Source of the DNA: an uncultured Bacteroides sp.
GTDB taxonomy: Bacteria > Bacteroidota > Bacteroidia > Bacteroidales > Bacteroidaceae
Reading direction: 5' to 3'
DNA length: 58,260 nucleotides
Assembly: GCA_949296855.1 (NCBI GenBank)
Contig: CASFRN010000043.1
Location: forward strand, 1 to 58,260
Below, piece by piece: positions 53,340 through 58,260 of this stretch. Position 1 is the first letter of the stretch. Each line of letters starts with the position of its first letter. A program made the translations under genes and the position numbers. The notes under the pieces are model-generated. The model was not told the origin of the DNA and searched no databases. It saw only the letters and a program-made list of their open reading frames with translations.

Positions 53340-55421
53340 ATGAAAACGAAAAAAACTTACCCCTTGAAAGCCGCCCTGACGCTGGCTTTCGGACTGGCCC
53401 TCACCGCCTCGTGCGGGAACCAGCAGCCCCAGACACTCGACCCGCAACTCATCGGGACGGGCAACCCCTACCTGCCGCTTTGGGAACACCTGCCCGACGG
53501 CGAGCCGCGCGTATTCGAAGACCCCGACAACCCGGGCAAGCTGCGCGCCTACATCATCGGCTCGCACGACCTGCGCCTGGACAGCTACTGCGGCCCGGAC
53601 ATCCGCATGTGGTCGGCACCCGTGGAAGACCTCACCGACTGGCGCGACGAAGGCCCCATCTTTACGTACCACATCGAAGGCCAATGGGACGTGATGTATG
53701 CCCCCGACCTGGTGGAAATCACGCAGAAAGACGGCAAGAAGGTGTACTACCTCTACCCGCACAGCCGCGGCCCGCGCCGGGAAGCGATGGTATGCAAGGG
53801 CGACCGCCCCGACGGCCCGTTCACTCCGGTTAACCTGAACGAAGAAGGCACCGCTACGGTAGAAGGCAGCCTCTTGGGCTTCGACCCGTCCATCTTCGTA
53901 GAAAACATTACCGATCCGAAAGACCCGGACTACGAAACCGGCTTCCGCGCCTACGGCTTCTGGGGATTCCAACGCTCGTCGGCCGTGCAACTGGACCCTG
54001 CCACCATGTACTCGACACGCCCGGGCACGAAGGTCATCCCGTATTTCATCCCCGCCAGCAAACGCTACGGCGAGATACGCGACCCGAAAGGCACCCAGTA
54101 TCCGGCACTCTACAAGGAGCAGAAGCCCGAAGACTTCAACTTCTTCGAGGCATCGTCCATCCGCCAGGTGGGAAACAAGTACGTGATGATCTTCTCGGGC
54201 TACTCCGGCCCCGACTACGGGCTGGGCAGCACCAACTCTACCCTGCGCTACGCTTACGGCGACACGCCGCTGGGACCCTGGCGCAGCGGAGGCGTGCTGG
54301 TAGACTCGCGCGGCGTGGTGCTGAATGAAGACGGCAGCCGCCTGCAAACCACCAACGCGGGACACAACACCCACGGCAGCCTGCAGGAAATCAACGGCCA
54401 GTGGTATGTGTTCTACCACCGTCCGCCACGCGGCTTCGGCTTTGCCCGCCAGGCCATGGTGGCACCGGTCTTGATTAAATGGGACGAGACTCCGGTAGCC
54501 GAAGGCGGCAAGGTGACCATCTGCGGCTACGACCCGTACGCACCGGACAGCACCTGGCAAGCCAAGGCAAGCAACGGCGACACCTACACCGGCGCCGAAG
54601 TGACCTCGGAAGGTTTCCAAATCTTCGGCATGGACCCGTATAAGTATTATTCCGCCGGCTACGCCTGCTACCTCTCGAACGGCAACGCCATGCAAGACGC
54701 CTGGGACATCTGGGACAACAACATGCCCGTTGACATGAACCGGGGAGACGTCGTAGGATTCAAGTACTTCGGATTCGGCGGACTGGACAAGGCACAAAAG
54801 GGCTTGAAGCCTTTCGCCGGAGCAGACGCTTACGACAAGACTTTCTTCAACCTCTTCCTGACAGCCCAGACGGACGCCGGATTTAAAGTGGAAGTATGGC
54901 TGGACGGCCCGTGGGACAACGATACGTGGAACGGCAAGAAGATAGGCGAAATCGCCGTGCCCGCCGGAACAACCACCAGCGAAGTGACGAAGTACACGCT
55001 CGACGTGACCGACGCGGTGAAGGCGCTGGACAAGAAGCACGCCATCTACCTGAAAGCCCAAGGTGACGCAGACGGCAAGCTGTGCATCCTGCGCGGCATC
55101 GGATTCAGCGCAGACGAAAAGAGCCTGGTGAATCCGGCAGCCCCGACCGTAAGCATCCAGGCAGACGGACAGGAAATAGAGTTGCCCGCAACGCCCGTCC
55201 GCTCGACCAACGCCAACGGCTACACAGGCTACGACCAATACGAAGCGGCCTGCACGCTTCCCGCCGGAACGGAAACCGCTCCGAACATCACCGCTTCTTC
55301 GGACAACCCGAACGTGAAGATTGAAATCACGCAGCCTGAAAGCAAAGACGGAAAGGCCATCGTGAAGTTCGACTACAACGGCATGGTGAAGACATACACG
55401 GTAACGGTTAATAATAAATAG
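53340..55421 (+). CDS. GH43 family lipoprotein with C-terminal beta-sandwich domains
   Basis: 693 residues; lipobox TASC (Cys25). Five-bladed propeller about 35-400 with catalytic residues general base Asp61 (RVFED), pKa modulator Asp182 (GFDPSIF) and acid Glu270 (FFEASSIR). MYAPDLVEI at 119-127 is the second-blade motif. Then a carbohydrate-binding-like module about 410-590 (FQIFGMDPYKYYSAGYACYL, FFNLFLTAQTDAGFKVEVWL), and a small Ig-like domain at the end. GH43 enzymes remove arabinofuranose or xylose; the substrate cannot be fixed from sequence alone. Follows GH30 after 11 bp and likely trims arabinoxylan oligomers. Confidence 0.88.
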   Translation: MKTKKTYPLKAALTLAFGLALTASCGNQQPQTLDPQLIGTGNPYLPLWEHLPDGEPRVFEDPDNPGKLRAYIIGSHDLRLDSYCGPDIRMWSAPVEDLTDWRDEGPIFTYHIEGQWDVMYAPDLVEITQKDGKKVYYLYPHSRGPRREAMVCKGDRPDGPFTPVNLNEEGTATVEGSLLGFDPSIFVENITDPKDPDYETGFRAYGFWGFQRSSAVQLDPATMYSTRPGTKVIPYFIPASKRYGEIRDPKGTQYPALYKEQKPEDFNFFEASSIRQVGNKYVMIFSGYSGPDYGLGSTNSTLRYAYGDTPLGPWRSGGVLVDSRGVVLNEDGSRLQTTNAGHNTHGSLQEINGQWYVFYHRPPRGFGFARQAMVAPVLIKWDETPVAEGGKVTICGYDPYAPDSTWQAKASNGDTYTGAEVTSEGFQIFGMDPYKYYSAGYACYLSNGNAMQDAWDIWDNNMPVDMNRGDVVGFKYFGFGGLDKAQKGLKPFAGADAYDKTFFNLFLTAQTDAGFKVEVWLDGPWDNDTWNGKKIGEIAVPAGTTTSEVTKYTLDVTDAVKALDKKHAIYLKAQGDADGKLCILRGIGFSADEKSLVNPAAPTVSIQADGQEIELPATPVRSTNANGYTGYDQYEAACTLPAGTETAPNITASSDNPNVKIEITQPESKDGKAIVKFDYNGMVKTYTVTVNNK

Positions 55422-55452
55422 CCCAACCGCTGTTCTTAATTAACTTAGCATC

Positions 55453-55578
55453 ATAGCACACAGATGACACTGATTTTGCTGATGACCACAGATAACATTT
55501 TTTAATGTGCTAATAATTATCACCTTGCACATTAATAATCTGTGAAAATCGGTTTTATCTGTGTCATCTGCGTGCTAT
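55453..55578. repeat. 18-bp inverted repeat between GH43 and GH95
   Basis: ATAGCACACAGATGACAC (55453-55470) pairs with GTGTCATCTGCGTGCTAT (55561-55578), 17 of 18, with further imperfect pairing inside (GATTTT/AAAATC-type). Same CAGAT/GCAGAT vocabulary as the repeat at 11492-11601. The rest of the 194-bp gap shows no gene. Confidence 0.85.
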
Positions 55579-55615
55579 AAGATCATTCTGATTCGTTACT
55601 TATAAACGTAAAACC

Positions 55616-58060
55616 ATGAAAATACGGAAACTGATTTTATCTGTTTTGCTTTCGGGGCTGACAGCCCTCACCAGCCTTGCCGAAGACCTGAAGCTGTGGT
55701 ACAGCCGTCCGGCAGCGGAATGGACGGACGCCTTGCCCATCGGGAACTCCCGGATGGGAGCGATGGTGTACGGCGGGACGGAACGGGAAGAACTGCAGCT
55801 GAACGAGGAAACCTTTTGGGCAGGAGGGCCGCACGACAACAACAACACCCTTGCCCGGTATGTGCTCCCTACGGTACGGCAGCTGATTTTCGAAGGAAAA
55901 ACGCGGGAAGCGCAACGGCTGTGCGACGCCACCTTCTTCGCAGGAAAGCACGGTATGGGGTACCTCACGCTGGGAAGCCTTTACCTTGATTTCCCCGGAC
56001 ACAAAGAAGCTACAGGCTTTTACCGCGACCTGGACATCTCCAACGCCACCGCCACCACCCGCTACACGGCAAACGGCGTGACCTACACGCGCACGGCTTT
56101 CGCCTCGTTTACCGACAGCGTAATCGTGATGCGTGTGCAGGCAGACCGGAAAGGCGCGCTGGCTTTCCGCCTGGCTTACGATAACCCGCTGCGGCACGAA
56201 GCGAAAGCGGAGGGCAGCCAATTGTCAATTACCTGCTACGGCAAAGACCAGGAAGGGGTAAAGGCTGCCCTGCGCGCCGAATGCCGGGTGCGGGTGATGA
56301 CCGACGGGACAGTGAAAGCGGAAGGCGGAGCCTTGGAAGTGGCAGACGCCCAAGAAGCGGTGGTCTACATTGCCGCCGCCACCAATTACGTGAACTTCCG
56401 CGACGTGAGCGGCAATGCCGCCGCACGCGCCGAAAGCCTGTTAGCGCACGCCCTGAAGACTCCTTACAAGAAAGCGCTGGCAAACCATACCGCTTACTAC
56501 CAAAGCCTGTTCCGCCGGGTAGAACTGGCAATCGGTGAAGGAAAAGACGAAGCGGCGCAACAGGAAACCGATGCGCGCATCCGTGATTTCAACCAAGGCA
56601 AAGACACATCGCTGCCCGTGCTGCTCTTCCAGTACGGACGCTACCTGCTGATTTCGTCTTCGCAGCCCGGCGGACAACCCGCCAACCTGCAAGGCATCTG
56701 GAACCGCAGCGTGAACGCGCCGTGGGACAGCAAGTACACCATCAACATCAATACGGAAATGAACTACTGGCCCGCCGAAACAACCAACCTGAGCGAGATG
56801 CACCAGCCGCTGTTCGCTATGGTGAAAGACCTGTCGGCTACGGGGGCAAAGACCGCGAGCGAAATGTACGGCTGCCGGGGATGGGTAGCCCATCACAATA
56901 CCGACTTGTGGCGTGTGGCGGGGCCGGTAGACTTCGCCGCAGCGGGCATGTGGCCCAGCGGCGGAGCATGGCTGAGCCAGCACATCTGGCAGCACTACCT
57001 CTTCACCGGCGACAAAGCGTTCCTGCAGGAATATTACCCGGTATTGAAAGGCGCGGCACTGTTCTGCCTGGATTTCCTGGCCGAAGACCCCGATACGCAC
57101 GAACTGGTCATCGCCCCTTCGGTTTCTCCCGAACACGGCCCGGTAACCGCCGGGTGTACGATGGACAACCAACTGGCGTTCGACGTGCTGTCTAACGCGC
57201 TGCGCGCCGCACGCATCACCGGCGACGAGGCGGCTTTCCAGCACACGCTGCAACAAACGATAGACCGCCTGCCGCCGATGCGGATAGGCAAGCACGGCCA
57301 GCTGCAAGAGTGGGCGGAGGACACAGACGACCCGAAAGACGAACACCGGCACATCTCCCACCTGTACGGGCTGCATCCCAGCAACCAGGTGTCGCCCTAC
57401 CGCCACCCCGAACTGTTCCAGGCAGCGCATGCCACCTTAGAACAACGGGGCGACAAGGCCACGGGCTGGAGCATCGGCTGGAAAATCAACTTCTGGGCGC
57501 GGATGCTCGACGGCAACCATGCCTTCCGCCTGATAAGCAACATGCTGCAGCTCCTGCCGAGCGACGCCCAAGCTAAGGAATACCCCGAAGGGCGTACGTA
57601 TCCCAACCTGTTCGACGCGCATCCGCCTTTCCAGATAGACGGAAACTTCGGCGCAACGGCAGGCATCGCCGAAATGTTGCTCCAGAGCCACGACGGAGCG
57701 GTGCACTTGCTTCCGGCATTGCCCGATGTATGGAGCACGGGCGAAGTGAAAGGCCTGGTAGCCCGCGGCGGTTTCGAAGTGGCGATGAAGTGGGACGAAG
57801 CCCAATTGCGTGAAACGGTTATCCAGTCGCGGCTGGGCGGCACGCTGCGCGTGCGTTCGTATGTACCGCTGAAAGGCAAAGGCTTGCGCGAAGCCCAGGG
57901 AGAATGCCCGAACGAGCTATATGCTCCCGCAGCCATCAAAACGCCGCAAGTCTCTCCGGATTTGGGCACTCCCCAACGGCCGACGCTCCGCAAGGTGTAC
58001 GAATACGACATCGACACGAAACCCGGAAAGAGCTACCGCCTGACGGCAGCAGCCGACTGA
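55616..58060 (+). CDS. GH95 family alpha-L-fucosidase / alpha-L-galactosidase
   Basis: 814 residues with an ordinary signal peptide (ending LTSLAE), so periplasmic. Family hallmarks: [16 protein letters not shown] and [13 protein letters not shown] at the N-terminus, [20 protein letters not shown], then the active site on an (alpha/alpha)6 barrel: H426-H-N428-T-D430, Glu506 in SVSPEHGP and Asp675 in [13 protein letters not shown]95 inverts alpha-1,2-fucosides; some xylan-PUL members cut alpha-L-galactose from corn xylan, where as I recall a Thr replaces the His two before the conserved Asn. Here that place is His426, which favours fucose. 194 bp after GH43, closed by a strong hairpin. Confidence 0.88.
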   Translation: MKIRKLILSVLLSGLTALTSLAEDLKLWYSRPAAEWTDALPIGNSRMGAMVYGGTEREELQLNEETFWAGGPHDNNNTLARYVLPTVRQLIFEGKTREAQRLCDATFFAGKHGMGYLTLGSLYLDFPGHKEATGFYRDLDISNATATTRYTANGVTYTRTAFASFTDSVIVMRVQADRKGALAFRLAYDNPLRHEAKAEGSQLSITCYGKDQEGVKAALRAECRVRVMTDGTVKAEGGALEVADAQEAVVYIAAATNYVNFRDVSGNAAARAESLLAHALKTPYKKALANHTAYYQSLFRRVELAIGEGKDEAAQQETDARIRDFNQGKDTSLPVLLFQYGRYLLISSSQPGGQPANLQGIWNRSVNAPWDSKYTININTEMNYWPAETTNLSEMHQPLFAMVKDLSATGAKTASEMYGCRGWVAHHNTDLWRVAGPVDFAAAGMWPSGGAWLSQHIWQHYLFTGDKAFLQEYYPVLKGAALFCLDFLAEDPDTHELVIAPSVSPEHGPVTAGCTMDNQLAFDVLSNALRAARITGDEAAFQHTLQQTIDRLPPMRIGKHGQLQEWAEDTDDPKDEHRHISHLYGLHPSNQVSPYRHPELFQAAHATLEQRGDKATGWSIGWKINFWARMLDGNHAFRLISNMLQLLPSDAQAKEYPEGRTYPNLFDAHPPFQIDGNFGATAGIAEMLLQSHDGAVHLLPALPDVWSTGEVKGLVARGGFEVAMKWDEAQLRETVIQSRLGGTLRVRSYVPLKGKGLREAQGECPNELYAPAAIKTPQVSPDLGTPQRPTLRKVYEYDIDTKPGKSYRLTAAAD

Positions 58061-58260
58061 CAAAGGATAGTGCACGTTATAAAATATGAATGTCCGCATT
58101 TCACCCATACATTGGATCTTTGGCTACCGTCAAGTTAGAAGTGCAACTCCGCCACCGCCTTCCTCCGTCCTTGGAGCGTAGCGGAAAGGGCGGAGGAAGG
58201 CGGTGGTAGCCTGGCAACGGGTCATCCGGCAATACAAAATAAAAAAGGGAGACCGCCGTC
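58061..58260. terminator. Hairpin terminator after GH95; right window end
   Basis: CCACCGCCTTCCTCCG (58152-58167) pairs perfectly over 16 bp with CGGAGGAAGGCGGTGG (58191-58206), loop 23 nt. It has no T-run but is very stable and closes the PUL transcript. The remaining bases up to 58260 show no gene; a run AAAAAAGGGAGACC near the end may belong to the next feature. Confidence 0.6.

Overview
The window is chromosomal DNA from a Bacteroidales bacterium, most likely Bacteroidaceae (Bacteroides or Phocaeicola type). The support is: paired SusC/SusD genes, a hybrid two-component regulator (HTCS) with an AraC output domain, a BACON-domain glycoside hydrolase, a glycine-lipid acyltransferase pair, and several -7 elements of the Bacteroides form TAnnTTTG. 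The species cannot be named from the sequence alone.

Left part (1-17.1 kb), mostly housekeeping on the minus strand: a small secreted protein, asnS, an rRNA pseudouridine synthase with a long Gly/Arg/Tyr-rich N-terminal tail, purB, an Rpn/PD-(D/E)XK nuclease with tandem repeats (plus strand), a DUF4250 gene, and an operon dut - TPR lipoprotein - DUF4292 lipoprotein - EnvC-like amidase activator. Then come dgt (plus), a cytidylate-kinase-like gene that appears to have lost its 5' end, a coiled-coil ORF and fragments of decayed genes including the ATPase signature end of an AAA protein. A GNAT gene and the likely glycine-lipid pair glsB/glsA follow. The segment 13.1-14.5 kb looks like a scar of gene loss.

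Middle (17.3-33.3 kb): a complete division and cell wall (dcw) cluster on the plus strand: rsmH, ftsL, ftsI, murE, mraY, murD, ftsW, murG, murC, ftsQ, ftsA, ftsZ, then a YqeY-like gene. mraZ is not at its usual place before rsmH. ftsA has a 130-residue coiled-coil extension. A run of strong hairpins separates ftsW from a promoter just before murG. A long hairpin terminator closes the cluster.

Right part (33.3-58.1 kb): a polysaccharide utilisation locus (PUL). A minus-strand HTCS regulator faces susC-susD-susC-susD, a DUF1735-type surface lipoprotein and a GH10-like lipoprotein. This is the order of the xylan-utilisation core (xusA-B-C-D-E, xyn10C) known in Bacteroidetes. After them come a small AT-rich secreted protein, a possible structured RNA, three 23-bp direct repeats, and GH30, GH43 and GH95 enzymes. 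The expected target is glucurono(arabino)xylan or a related decorated hemicellulose. The most striking gene is the GH10-like one: its fold halves are split by two duplicated carbohydrate-binding-like modules, and most catalytic and subsite residues are replaced, so it looks like a former xylanase turned into a glycan-binding protein.

The intergenic regions are unusually rich in palindromes and short tandem repeats. Long inverted repeats at about 2.75, 11.5 and 55.5 kb belong to one loose sequence family.
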